From NCBI RefSeq assembly GCF_030272615.1, contig NC_081414.1, positions 661,116,438 to 661,180,437 on the forward strand: DNA of 64,000 nucleotides, written 5' to 3'. The notes under the pieces are model-generated. The model searched no databases, had not been told where the DNA came from, and saw nothing but the letters and a program-made list of their open reading frames with translations. Positions 48,335-59,905 of the stretch are shown in pieces. The position numbers and the translations under genes were made by a program. Origin of the DNA: Cryptomeria japonica (Eukaryota; Streptophyta; Pinopsida; Cupressales; Cupressaceae). How positions within the stretch are numbered: position 1 is the first letter of the stretch; every line of letters begins with the position of its first letter.

Positions 48335-49948
48335 GTTGAACCAGTCGCCAAAACCAGAAACTCGCCAAGGCCCAAAAAAAAACATAGCAAAAACTCGGCA
48401 AAAATTCGGAACTTAAAAAATTTGTTAAATTTAATTAGAACTGCATTTTTTTTCAAAATTCAATGAGGAGATGCATCCAATGAGTCAATAAATGAGTACA
48501 CAAAAGAAACAAGCCAAGTCTAGATAAATTTAATTGATTTAAATGCATATCAGGTACAAAAATCGTATCCTCATGAGGAATGCTAATAGTTGGAAGCAAA
48601 ATAGTAAATAGTTCTTGTAAAACTAAGAGTAAATACATCAATACAATTACATCTTCCTCTTCACATCTCTAGTAAAGACTAGGGGAGAGGTACAGCTAGA
48701 GGGTCTAGTCCTAGGAGTCTATTGTGGCTGTGCCTCCTCGCTCGGCACGACTGGCTGTGGCTTGACCTCCATCTTGGTTGTAGCTCTACCTCTGCCTCTA
48801 GCCGCTCTTGGCACTATCAATGACTCCTCATCATCCTCATCTTGCTCAATGCCATCCAATGTGAATCCAAATCCACCCCCCTCTTCCTCCATAGCCTGCC
48901 TCTCCAATTCATAGATGTCATCCTTAGTAAACAATGGAGGCTGCTCCTATGATGTCCAATCACTATAAGGATCTATATCATTCAAATCAATTGGACCAGC
49001 TAGTGTTTCCTCTACCTTCCTTGTGTGTATCGAATATTATATTGTAGAAAGACAAGGTCATTGAGGCGTTTTGAGCTAACTTGCTCCTCTTCTTTGTGTG
49101 GATGGCCTCCAACAAGCTCCAATTGCGCTCACAACTGGATGAACTACAAGGCTGGCATAAGAATCTAAGGGCAAATTTTTGGAGAACATAGCAAATTGTT
49201 TTTGAATTCCTAAAAGGAAATACTACATGAAAACATTTTACATCTTCCTTTTCCCAGATCTAGTGAAAACAAGGGAAGAGATAGAACTAGAGGGTCTAGT
49301 CCTAGGAGTCTAATGTGGCTACTCCACCTAACCAAAATGAGGTTGAGGGTGGCACCCCTCACGAGGTTCTGAGGGTGAGAGAGAGAGGCAGAGAGATAGG
49401 TCTAGATCTTGCGGGAGAGAGTGAGATAGAGAGTGGTAAAGAGAGGGGATAGAGGAAGAGTGATAGGGGGATAGATAGGTCTAAAGTTCAGGGCAGATAA
49501 CATGGGTGAGATAGAGAGAGCAAGAGAATGCTGATAGGAGCCTACCGATTACTGAAATTTGACTAAGTTTGAAAATTTAAAAGATCTTCTAAAACCTAGA
49601 ATTTGCATTATAACTCCTAGAGATTTGAAACCACTCTCAAACATCCTGCCAATATATACATGAAATATAACTTAAAGTATAATGACTTATACTTAAATGT
49701 TATATTTCGTGTATATATTCTAATGAAAAGAATGAGACTGGCTTGAAAAACAAATTAGATAATTGTTTAATGTGTTTGGGCCTCTTTTTTTTAATGCACC
49801 TGAGTTTCAGCCAAAGACTCGCCGAGTTTTTGTTAAAAACTCTTCAAAAACTCGACAAGTTTTTCCCAAAAACTCTGCGAGTTAATGGTATAAATACTCG
49901 CAGAGCAAAAAAAACTCACCGAGTACTCTGTGAATATTCCATCTATTC
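48335..49948 (-). mobile_element. Degenerate hAT-type DNA transposon inside the 3' LTR
   Basis: The insertion is bounded by aaacata on both sides (48328-48334 and 49949-49955). The bases next to these differ, so an 8-bp duplication is only approximate. Both ends are rich in 'actcgccgagt'-like subterminal repeats. The minus strand encodes the C-terminal end of a hAT transposase. I could not define clean terminal inverted repeats. Confidence 0.7.
48719..49210 (-). pseudogene. hAT transposase C-terminal fragment
   Basis: The hAT dimerisation motif reads SSSCERNWSLLEAIHTKKRS near 49150-49080. After a frame change, RLNDLVFLQYN follows, then an acidic tail (EEEGGGFGFTLDGIEQDEDD) with an RGRGR stretch ending at 48719. 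The N-terminal and catalytic parts are missing. Confidence 0.78.
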
Positions 49949-50372
49949 AAACATAACCCATATATTAGTGATTTGATCTCGGATACTTTTGATAATGCCT
50001 ATGGAGGATGAGAATGATTTGTGCAAAGGGAAAGGCGGTCTAATTCCACACAAATCAGGTGGTCCCAAGATGGGGTAAGGATCAGTGATCCTAATACCTT
50101 GAGGGAGTAGTCCCAAGATGGGGTAAGGGCCTGCATCCGGAAACCTCGAGGGAGCTTGTTTGTAGTGTGGTTTCTCAATGCTCTAGCACCATAATTACCC
50201 CTTCCTCCATTAGGCTTAGGTAGTAACTAGGCTAGACCATAATATAGAGGGTTATGATTTATAATATGAATGCATAATAGTAATAAGCATGATAACAGTT
50301 GTTAATGCATTCAATGATGTATGACAATTGTTGATAACATGACAACTTCGAAGTAGGTGACATTACAGAGAC

Positions 50373-52299
50373 CTACTTTAGTTGGGATTGGCTTTTGCCA
50401 CATTTTTGTGGGCTTGTCTAGATATTTCCAAAACCATGCAACAATACCTTGAAAATTTGAAGATGCCAACTGGTTTGGTTAGGGCTCCTTTAGAAGCATT
50501 GTTGCATTAACCAAAGTCGAAAAAATATGGCTTGACCAAAACTCCACTAGACAAAAATTTGACTTGGATTTAGCAAAAATCTCTGCAAATGAAACAAAAT
50601 ACAGAATTACAAAAAATTAAATTAAATAATGCACAAGGAGCATAAAGAATGAATCCAGATAACACATTTCCTTATATGATTATCAATTTGTCATGAATCC
50701 ATGATTACATATGTCATATCCCTCAAAGGCTCAAAATTGAAAATCTCCAATATTGTACAGCTACAATCTACAATTTTTTCTTTCCCATCCTAGTAGTACT
50801 CACCCATGAACAAGAAGGTAAATTTAACTCATACAAGAGTCAATTAATCATCAAGCATGGCATCTACCAATGCTTTTCTCTGCTGCTTCTATCTCCAATT
50901 TAGTAAGATCTATGTCATGTGATGTGTTATCCACATCTTTGACAATATAATCCTTATATAAATTGATTTCATCCAAATTGATAGCATCACGAGACACTTT
51001 TTGGCATGAAGACAAAGGTTATATTGGATGAAACAAGGTCATTAATGAAAGGTAGCAAAGATGTGGAATATGCTTCATGCTAATCTATGAGAGAAGGTAT
51101 GTGCAAAAATTAAATTGATCATACAATATAAGAAAAGAAACACAAAAAACATATATACCATAATATAGTGATTTATATGGGGAAAATTCTTTTAGAAGAA
51201 AAAACCTACACTCCAAAGCAACTCAATGTATTATCTAGTAATCAATGGTTATAATACACTTGTAGAGTCAAAGCCTGTACAAGACTATTATCAATAAGAG
51301 ATCTGGGCAATGCTAGCAGCAAATGGTATTTACCAAACTCACAATGAAACCTCTATCTCAAGCACCCAATAAATAAGAGAAGCAACACATGAAACCATCA
51401 AATTATAATCAACCATCAAATGGTAATTAGATATCCATAAACTAAAGTCATCCAAAATGTGACACTCAATCGCTAGTCAAAATCCAACATCCAAATCAGA
51501 AGATGAGTCCATAGGCTAAAAATAACACATTCACTACACCTTTCATAAGTTTGTAATAATCCTCTCACCAATTTGGGCACTTTATTTTGGTTCCATTATC
51601 TCCATTCAAAGATGCCTTATGATGTGTCATAACATGCATTATAAGCTGATTGGTCAACAACTTTTACTCCCTTTTACAACTCTTTTATGTGCCATATATG
51701 CTCCTACATGCTTGATGTGGGAGGCCTAATTTCGAGAGGTCATGAATTTGGTTTGAGAAGTCGATTGAGCCCTCTTTGTAAAACAAATTGAAGATCTCGA
51801 AGAGATCCACGTTGCCATAACCAACATACTTTTTAAGGGCTTGTTTTGACATATTTATGGGGCCAAAATTTACCTCTATAGCCTAGAAATTGCATTTTTT
51901 TGTTCTTAACATTAAGAAGCAAGGCTGATACACCTTTTCTAACACTATCCCATTTGTTGAAAACCTTGCAAGAGCAAAGTGGATACCAACACTTCCAACT
52001 ATCTATCAAGAGTCGAGAGGTCTATAGATTTACTACACTTACAAACATTTATGTGCTTTGTCCTTGCATGAAATATTAGGTTCTTTGTTAGACATATGAC
52101 ATTCTAGTTGTCACAAAGAACTTTAATAGCTCCTTGTCTCAGCTTCACATTAAAACACAATCTCATAAGTCAAATGGCCTCTTTATAGAAACGAGTAGTT
52201 GTCATGCACTTAGCCTTTATAGTGTAGAAAGTGACTACATCTTGTAACTCACTCATTTAAATAATAGCACCATCAAATCAACTAAACACATATTCCATT
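50373..52299. other. Intronic DNA with faint element traces
   Basis: No intact gene. At 50830-51060 the minus strand reads AINLDEINLYKDYIVKD and KLEIEAAEK, possibly the far C-terminus of the neighbouring hAT relic. The segment 51130-51560 looks like a minus-strand LTR fragment. The rest is unassigned AT-rich sequence. Confidence 0.4.
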
Positions 52300-54440
52300 T
52301 TTTGGGCCAAATCGACCACTATAGCCTAGAAATTACATTTGTGTTTTATAGCCCAAAATTTCGATTTTCTTGTGTTCATAAGATTAAGATGTAGGTTGAG
52401 ACACCTTTCCTAACAATTATGGTGGTCTTGGGTCAATCCATTCCTCTTCATGGTGTGAATGCTCTCAAATGGTCTCTAGTTGCACTCACACCTAGAATTG
52501 CTATAGGGTTGGCACAAACCATAGATTGCTAACCTTTGAAGATTTGGTGTCTGAGCACTATGATCTTCTTACCACAAATCTACAAACAAAAAAATTAAGA
52601 AAGTGTAAGCATTTAAGTAAATGCTTGTGATATAAAGCTAAAATTGTGTTTTTGAAATAAATGTATGATTAAAGCACTCAATTTTTTTTACTTGGATATT
52701 GGATTGCTGTCCTTTGATTGAATAGAGATATAAAATAGAGCACACCTCCATACCTTTGTAGACTTGCAAGTTGCAACTCAGCTAGAAATGTATTTCTAAG
52801 GTTTTGTTAGGTGTCATCTTCTCTATGCATGTGGTAAGACAGGCCATAACCTTCTCATCAGCCTTAAAAGAATTAGAGGAGAAAAAAATGAGGTTTAAGT
52901 AGTATCCCACAACATGTAGTGGCTGGTGTTGTTGGTTAGTCCATTTGTGATCAATAATTCACCAGTGACTTCATTTTTCCCTTTGTTTCCATGACAATGC
53001 AACAATACCATGTGTTCTTCTTGGCCTCATTCATATCCTCACAGAAATAAACAATTGGCATTCTATCTCCTCTTACCAAATGCAAAACTTTGGGAAAAGG
53101 CTTTGTCACCCAAAAATTTGAATTCTTTTTTGAATAAATGTAAAAAATTAAAGAAAATAAAATAAAAATTTATGAATCACAAGTCTATAAATTACCCTGA
53201 GTATCTTTTATGTGCCCTTGTTGAGCTCATCATCAAAGACTCCTCCTTGTGGACCTCTTGCAATATGGTGATTCCAATCATTGATTGCTCACAATCATAT
53301 TTTTGAGAAAAGGTAGTGCACCTAAATTCTTTGCAATGTGATAAATTTTGACAAATTGTATAGCCCTTCATCGCCGAAGCTCCTTTCTTTTAGTTTATTC
53401 TCTCATCCAGCTAAGCATCCAAGTATGATAGTAGATAAATTTTGTGATGTTTCTAGCATCTTCAACCACACTTTTGACTCACCCAATCTTCCCAATTTCC
53501 TTAGAAATTAAGTCAATGCAATGGATAGGATAAGGGAAGTCTCTCTTTAAAAATCTTCCCATGACTACATATGTGGTTGCGTTGTTGGTGAGAACTTTAA
53601 TGATGTTTTCCACCCCAACGTTCTAGATCATTACTTCCAACAAATTGAACAAAGTCTTTGCATCATTGACTTCGGGTGAGACATCACTAGAATTCGAGCA
53701 CATCATTGTGCCATTGGAAGCCTGTAGAAAGTTAATTAGGGTCTTATCCTTGTCATCTATCTACCCATAAAATAAAATGCTTCAGCTGTTTTTTTTGCCA
53801 TACTCTCTTTTGGTCTTCTACTATTAGTTGTGTATTTTTAATGGCTTCTTTTTAACAATGGTCCATTAAATTCATGTAGAGTTGGCGTCTTAAACCTTGC
53901 ATTGTCAACAGTCAATGCATTTAACAACGCATCCAAATATGGCTTCTCACCACTTTACATGTTATTTTATTATAGTACCAAAAATTTGCATTAGCCATCC
54001 TTGGGTAATGATTCTTCTATTGGTTCCAAGCAATGCTTTTGAGCAAAGGTTGTGTATTTAGAACATTGCGAGGATTGAAAAGGCTAGGAGAATGAATACA
54101 ACTTGAAATCTCTTTAGTGTGGGTGGAGGAGCACGAAATTCATGAGCTAATAAAAAAGTCTCTTGATGAATTAGGGTAGCCATGGAATTCATCACTAATG
54201 CAACCGCTTCCTTTGTCCTTTTCCATTTGGTTTTCATCTCCTCAAAGTTGAAAAGCAATACATTCATTTCTTGTTGCATTTTTTCCTCCACTTGGTGTCA
54301 CAACTTGACACCTTGACCAACAATTAAGGAAGTATTTGAGTCAATTGATATCTCTCATAACAATCTGCAATAATTTTAATTAATTGTACCTTTGATTGCA
54401 CTTGGTGTGCCATGCTTCCATGTGGGGTCCTTTTCACCTT
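52300..54440 (-). pseudogene. hAT transposase relic (BED finger, DUF659-like, dimerisation domain)
   Basis: Read from right to left, it starts with a BED-type zinc-finger remnant, KDPTWKHG (about 54409-54436), and a helical stretch. A DUF659-like region follows at about 53770-53380 (LINFLQASNGTMMCSNSSD, HCIDLISKEIGKIG, VKSVVEDARNITKFIYYHT). The dimerisation motif, SRCECN-stop-RPFESIHTMKRN, is near 52520-52440. Frequent stops and shifts mean it is long dead. It ends only about 360 bp before GatA exon 2. The wording closely parallels the plus-strand relic at 60890-62158, so both are one family. Confidence 0.82.
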
Positions 54441-54803
54441 GTATAATGCCTTGCCTTCCATATTGCAGAGAATCTAAACGTTGAAAAATCAAACGATCAA
54501 GAAAATGAAAGGAAAAAGAATAAAAAACCAAAACAAATACCTATCAAATTGCATTCTAAGTGTCAATAAAGTGATAAACCCTTCCAATCACTCAATATTA
54601 ACTTCTTGTAGTTGAGATTTGAATTTTGAAGACAAAAATGGCAATCGATGTTAATTTTTTTTTAGGATTTATGGTATCCATTAAGTTTCTTTCAAACTCA
54701 TGGGCCTTGAGTGAAAGTGTATTGATTTAAGAAAGGAAAAACAAATGAAATGTTATTCAAGGATTTTTCTTATCTCAAATTAAACTTATTCCTGTTTGTA
54801 CAG

Positions 54804-55115
54804 GTCACTTCAAATCCTTGGGATTCTTCTCGAGTTCCTGGAGGATCTTCAGGGGGTTCTGCAGCAGCTATTGCAGCTAGGCAGTGCGCAGCATCATTGG
54901 GAAGTGATACTGGGGGGAGCATAAGACAACCTGCATCATTTTGTGGGGTTGTGGGATTAAAACCAACATATGGTCGTGTTTCTCGCTTTGGTCTAATGGC
55001 ATATGCTTCATCCTTGGATGTGGTCGGGTGTCTTGGCTCATCTGTTATGGATACTGCTATTCTTCTTGGGGTTATGGCTGGCCATGACATGTTAGATGCA
55101 ACTAGTTGTAAATCT
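54804..55115 (+). CDS. GATA: Glutamyl-tRNA(Gln) amidotransferase subunit A, exon 2
   Basis: This is the core of the amidase signature. [12 protein letters not shown] holds the cis-Ser (residue 202 of the joined protein) and [13 protein letters not shown] holds the nucleophilic Ser (226). The distances Lys127-Ser202 (75) and Ser202-Ser226 (24) equal those of the bacterial enzyme's Lys79, Ser154 and Ser178. [19 protein letters not shown] and [15 protein letters not shown] follow. The exon is 104 codons, phase 0 at both ends, with donor aatct|gtaaga. There are no lesions. Together, exons 1 and 2 give 291 residues, a little over half of a usual GatA. The remaining C-terminal half is not in the window. 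Confidence 0.97.
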
Positions 55116-55907
55116 GTAAGACTTTTTACTGTTATAGCACTCTGTATAAATGTGCTTGTGAATAATAAGTAAATTGGATGTTTGCTAGTATTGCATTGAG
55201 AATTGAAATTAACAATGATGACTTCCCAATTATAATATGAAAAAAATACTCTTTCAAATTTGACTTTTGTTGTCCAATTATTGGGTGTAGGGGCAGCAAT
55301 CTCCTGTATTAACAGAAAGGCTTAGTGCAGGATGTTGACTTTCTCAATTAAGCAATTATGATTTCTTTCATTTCCCCCTGTTGCCATAGAATAAGTAATT
55401 TAAGTTTACTCCATACTGTCAGTGTTTGTTTTCTTATGTTTGTCATACAGTTTTGCAAAGTGCTTTGCAGGGAGGTTGACAGTTGAGCATGTTGTTTTTA
55501 TGATCAGAATTCAGTTAAGCAGAGATAAAGCAATAATGAACGTATAACAATTTGAAGTCAAGCTCATATCACTCCAGTTGATCACGCAAGACATTTACAG
55601 TCAGCAAGAGGCTAGTGGTATGGACTAAACAGATTCCACACAAATGTATTTAACAAATTCCTCCATTCAATCTAATCAACATGAAAGTAAATTGAGAAGT
55701 AAAGACCATGCAAGTTGTTGAAGTAACAAATCAAATTCACCATAACTTCAATGAAATCAATTGTTCTTTACAACAAGGTGGTTTGGCAAAAATCTATGCC
55801 TTCTCCTAATTTAACTTCTATTCTAATTGCTATTCACTGTTCTATTCTATTATTCTTCTAAAACTATCTATTCTTTTATTAACCCTTTACAAATGAAGAG
55901 CTTGAGC

Positions 55908-55994
55908 TTTATGTAGAGAGCTCTTTACAATGAACGGCCAGAATCGAACCCAATCAATGGCCAAGATTTTACAATGAAACCCTAATTAGGGTTT
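55908..55994 (-). promoter_or_regulatory. Copy D core promoter: perfect telo-box palindrome plus TATA-like box
   Basis: aaaccctaattagggttt at 55977-55994, 'cttggccattgatt' and 'ctggccgttcattg' motifs, and a TATA-like tacataaa (55908-55915) 62 bp away on the minus strand. Then comes 'gctcttcatttgtaaag', as in the other copies. Confidence 0.7.
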
Positions 55995-57079
55995 GTTACA
56001 ACAAACTCAATTCTGGCCAATAAAATAATTACAATATTTTGACTCGACCAATAGTTAATAGGGGTAGGTGCCTCGAAGTTTGTGCCATTTTGCACGAGTC
56101 AAGTTCATTGCATCTAGACGTGCTAAGGTGGAACTTCTTTAATTGGTGGAGTGGTGACAAGGACGATGATTAGGACGCCACTTCAACTTGCACTTGTAGA
56201 CTTGGTAGATAATCATGAATGAATATCATTATCCAGCTTCAGTGGTGATGATGATGATCTTCTAACTTGATTAACTCTTCTGAAACTATCCTCTTGAATG
56301 CTTCAATCATGGAGGTGCAAGGTATAGATTTTGACTTCCTCTTGGTTTTGAAGTATTGATGTTGTCTTGGAAGGAACCCTTGGTGTCACAACTGCTTCTC
56401 TCCTTTGGAGTTCCTTCTTTGTGACTCACTTCATGTTGTTGATTCTTTCAATGCATCCAATCTTGAATAGCTGGATCATGCCCTTGTATTAGTGAATGTT
56501 TCTTGTGTAGTCACCTTCTTGTGCTTGTCTATGAAGTTCCCTTGAGGATATCTTCCTTGTATCTTGATCTTGATGTTGAAATTTTCTCCTTGAGACACTT
56601 GTTTTGATCCTCCTACACGTGATCCCCTTGATTTCTTTCTTCATCTCCTGTAAAACAAACAAACGAGCATCAAACACACATGATATATAATCTCTATAAT
56701 CTCTTAATTTGACATAATTTGTGATTTTGTGTGATTTGCAAGTTTGATAGAAGGATTTAGAGAGAGTTTGCCTTAATGAAGGAGCACCTGAAGCTGAGGT
56801 CGCTCCAAAGATGGAGCACTTGAAGTTGTCTTCCAAAACGAAGTCTTGCTCACTAATGACAATTCGGATGCACTAAATCACACTCAATCAAGGCTTTAGG
56901 GGTAGGCTCACTCTAAGAGTGGAGCACATGAAGTTCGCTCCAACATCCATGCACTTGAAGTTACCCTCAAACTTGTCTTGCTTTCAATCATTTCCCTTCA
57001 CTGTATGGGTTCTAACATTGAGTCTTTCTACCATTTATTGATGCAAACATGACAAACTGTCCTTGGGGAAGGCCTCTAG

Positions 57080-58310
57080 AGGAAATTCGCTCCAAAGTGA
57101 ATGCACATGAAGTTCGCTTCAACTTGGATGCATATGAAGTTTGCTCCAACTTGGGTGCACGTGAAGTTTGCTCCAACTTGGGTGCACGTGAAGTTCGCTC
57201 CAACTTGGGTGCGCATGAAGTTCGCTCCAACTTGGGTGCACGTGAAGTTCGCTCCAAATCACATGCACTTGAAGTGAATTTAAAATAAAAAATAAACTTG
57301 TTCTCAATCATTTTCATTGCTTCATCAATTCAAACCTTAGGTTTTTTGAACACTCAATCATGAAAACATGCCAAACTTACCTCATGGAGGGCCCAAAAGG
57401 AAAATTCGCTCCTATCAAAGAGCACATGAAGTGGAATTCGCTCCTGAAGAGGAGCACTTGAAGTTAATTCCAATTCAACACTCTAAGTTTCCTTCACTCA
57501 CTTTCTCAATTCCAACACGTTATAGCATGCTCAACATGAGATCTTAGGAAGAATTTCGGTCCGAGTCTTGGGCACATGAAGTTCGCTTCACAAGGGGTGC
57601 ACATGAAGTTCGCTTCACAAGGGGTGCACATGAAGTTCACTCCAAAGTGGATGCACATAAGTGAAGTTCGCTCCAAAGTGGATGCACATGAAGTGACCCT
57701 CAAACTTGCCTTTCATCATCTTAAACTCAAAATTGTTCTTTTCTAAACATATGAAGATATCAAGTCGGCTCGAGGCAATGATTTATAAGCACTTTTGCAT
57801 CTTATCTTGGGCAAATGAGGCAAATTCTCTCTAAATTAGGAGCACCTAAAGTAGAATTCGCTTCATGATTTGTGCACTTGAAGTTTGCTCCAAAACCCAT
57901 GCACTTGAAGTTCGCTCCAAAACCCATGCACTTGAAGTTCGCTCCAAATCTCATACACTTGAAATGAATTTGAAGTTGACACTCAACACTTCTTCTTTCA
58001 CTCTCCTTCATTCCATCCATTTGAGTGTTTTAAATTAGGCTCATGGTGCATTCTAGGATCAAATTTGCTCCAAATCGAGGGCATTTGAAGTAAATTTCAC
58101 TCCTACTAGGGAGCACTTGAAGTAGCTTGAAAATGCACTTTTGAGTTGAATCTTATCACTTTATGCCTCAATACACCAAAAGTCTTCAAAAATCACCTTG
58201 ATTGTGGTTTCGCCTTCAACTTGAGGCAATAGAAGTGGAACTCGCTCTGAGAGAGGGGCACTTGAAGTGAATTTTGCTCGAGAAGAGGAGCACTTGAAGT
58301 AACCCTTACA
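57080..58310 (-). repeat. 27-bp 'gaagttcgctcc' minisatellite of copy D
   Basis: Regular 27-bp units at about 57110-57272 ('gaagttcgctccaacttggg' plus 'tgcacgt'), a second cluster at 57570-57690 and a third at 57850-57965, with looser units up to 58310. Open frames on both strands are by-products of the 27-bp (9-codon) period. Confidence 0.88.
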
Positions 58311-58797
58311 AGCAATCCCTCTTCACTCCTTGGTTGAATTCATGATAAACTTCACTTCCTCTACGATCAAAATGTTGTTAAAGACTTATAAACTCACTCA
58401 TTTTCTTTAAATGTTGCTCATGAAGTCCACATCGCTCCCAACTATGGGCAATATGAGCAAAAATCGCTCCTACTAGGGAACACTTGAAGTTTTTATATAT
58501 TTAGTCAAATTTTTCCTTTGGGAGTCATCTCTCACAGAAATACATTTGAGTCACTTGGATGACGAAGGAGATACTGGAATTGTTGACTATGCTTGATATA
58601 AAGGGTCCTTCCATTCATTCACCACTTCATTTCACCCCTCATAACAAGGGCTACCCTCTTGACTCCTGGCCTCTTAACCAACTATATCCCACCAATGCAA
58701 AGGCTAATAGCGAAGGACTCTAACACTATCCTAGAAAGCAAAAAACATTGGGGGTCCCCATTTGCAATGGGGTGATGTGTGAATACCTCACAACAAT

Positions 58798-59700
58798 ATG
58801 GATTATCAAGTTACCACAATTGACCTTGGACCGACTACATGGAAGCAAGAATTCCAGGAGATGAATGATACTGCCAAGGCAATTGAGGCACTAATGTATG
58901 GGACTATTGAAAAGGAGGAGATGCTTTAAAATGAGAACATGAGACTCAAGGAATACATTGAAGGGGTGAACTCCCAAAGGTGTGAGGATCCTACTTTTGT
59001 TTCACCTATTGCTATTGGTCGCGGATTCCCCTTTGACTATGAGGCAGCGAGGAATACACATCTATATGGTGGAAAGTGGATTGAAGATGTTTCGAAGCAA
59101 GTAGATGATATCCTAGCTTAGTTTGTCTAGGAATTTGACAAGATGTCAATGCTCATATTCACGATACAGTATTTGGAGGGAGTTTGGGATGATTTCCAAC
59201 CGGTGTAGGATAAGACCATTCCTCGCCTCAGAGTGTTGAAGCGAATCTTGATGCCTACATTGATCCAAGGGGGAGTTGTGCATGCAAGTGATGTTTATGA
59301 TTTCCAAGGATGGTATTGTTCTTTGGCTATGCGGATGTCCGCTTATGATCATGCAAGACATGATTGCACAGAGATGGAAGGATCAATACAAGAGATTCAA
59401 TCATAGATCCTTTCATCTATTGATGAATTATTGGGAATGGATGTTCATGCTTCCAACAGTTTACACTTAGAATTGAAAGAAAAGATGAAGCTTGTTTACT
59501 TCAATCAGTTCGAATCTTTGAAGAAGAGTTGAATAGATGATTTAGTTTTTCTTGTGGCTCACATCCGCAATTTACAGAAGCTTATGCCAGATTGGGAAAG
59601 AGTCTTTGATGCTTGCTCAGATGCCTTGGATGTGATTGATGTGCAATAGGAAGCTTACCCAGTGTCATCATGGAGGAACTCAACTCAGTCTTAGTCAAAT
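58798..59700 (+). pseudogene. Unrecognised ORF remnant of copy C, homologous to the copy B ORF
   Basis: One frame from ATG 58798 to about 59700 has roughly nine single stops and no shift. It aligns with the end of the copy B protein: YDFQGWYCSLAMR against YDFSSWYYTLVTR, and DWERVFDACSDALDVIDVQ against EWEGILATCTDDVDIIDFQ, with collinear spacing. The N-terminal part (KQEFQEMNDTAKAIEALMYG) is helical and charged. The function is unknown. Strong divergence combined with a preserved pattern suggests the protein was under selection while the family was active. Confidence 0.7.
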
Positions 59701-59805
59701 TCGTGGAGTATGCTGCTAGAGAGAGGGATGTAGGATGGAATCTTCTAGAAGATTCCTTGCTTGATGAGTAGGTGTCATTCTATTGGACCTCTTCTTTTTT
59801 GTTGC

Positions 59806-59905
59806 AAACCCTAATTTGGGTTATTTTAGCTCTGTGTTGGCAAGATCTTGGCCCTTGATTCCAAGTGAATCTTGGCCATTCATTTCATTTGAGACTCTAT
59901 ATAAA
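59806..59905 (+). promoter_or_regulatory. Copy C core promoter: telo-box palindrome plus TATA
   Basis: aaaccctaatttgggtta (59806-59823), 'cttggcccttgattc' and 'cttggccattcattt' motifs, and TATATAAA at 59898. It is followed by 'gtctctcatttgtaagag'. Confidence 0.72.

Larger units (their letters stand above)
35243..50367 (+). mobile_element. Large LTR retrotransposon lacking recognisable pol (LARD-like), with nested insertions
   Basis: It is bounded by related LTRs (35243-36597 and 47390-50367) and an exact 5-bp target duplication gagac (35238-35242 and 50368-50372). A primer-binding site, tggtattagagc, starts at 36600. A polypurine tract, 'cgggaagggcggac', precedes the 3' LTR. That end reads like a Gypsy terminus (gaggacaagcaatttc, as in the fragment ending at 33397). 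Excluding the nested Copia, the interior is about 4.4 kb and shows no pol. It holds a degenerate repeat array, a SINE and a GC-rich repeat. It is therefore non-autonomous and older than the Copia inside it. Confidence 0.87.
47390..50367 (+). repeat. 3' LTR of the LARD-like element, interrupted by a hAT insertion
   Basis: Starts TGTTGTGTTCCCACC and ends 'gtgacattaca'. It is 1.6 kb longer than the 5' LTR because of the insertion at 48335-49948. The remaining parts align with the 5' LTR throughout. Confidence 0.88.
14120..54803 (+). other. GatA intron 1 (40,684 bp)
   Basis: The donor is cag|gtgcgt at 14119/14120 and the acceptor is tgtttgtacag|gt at 54803/54804, with a T-rich stretch before it. 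Both flanking exons are phase 0, and the protein reads through directly (GSAYQ then VTSNPWD). The intron is almost wholly filled with transposable elements, listed separately. The size assumes there is no small unrecognised exon inside. The protein alignment leaves no gap that would need one. Confidence 0.88.
55417..58792 (-). repeat. Long LTR, family copy D (minus strand)
   Basis: On the minus strand it begins TGTGAGGTATTCACACATC at 58792, with the same palindrome as copy A (ccccatttgcaatgggg on the plus strand, 58756-58772). It then passes through a 27-bp minisatellite, a purine-rich stretch, the telo-box and TATA promoter, and a U5 that aligns with copy C ('ccataccactagcctcttgctga'). The U5 is about 300 bp shorter than in the other copies, so the left end (about 55417-55500) is probably truncated. 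No ORF is carried. Confidence 0.65.

Noticed and set aside
54750-54803. Start of a separate protein at the upstream ATG before exon 2
   Set aside because: The segment is the intron's T-rich acceptor region ending in tacag. GatA homology begins exactly after it.
57012-57317. Open frames on both strands with 9-residue repeats
   Set aside because: A direct consequence of the 27-bp minisatellite, whose period is a multiple of three.
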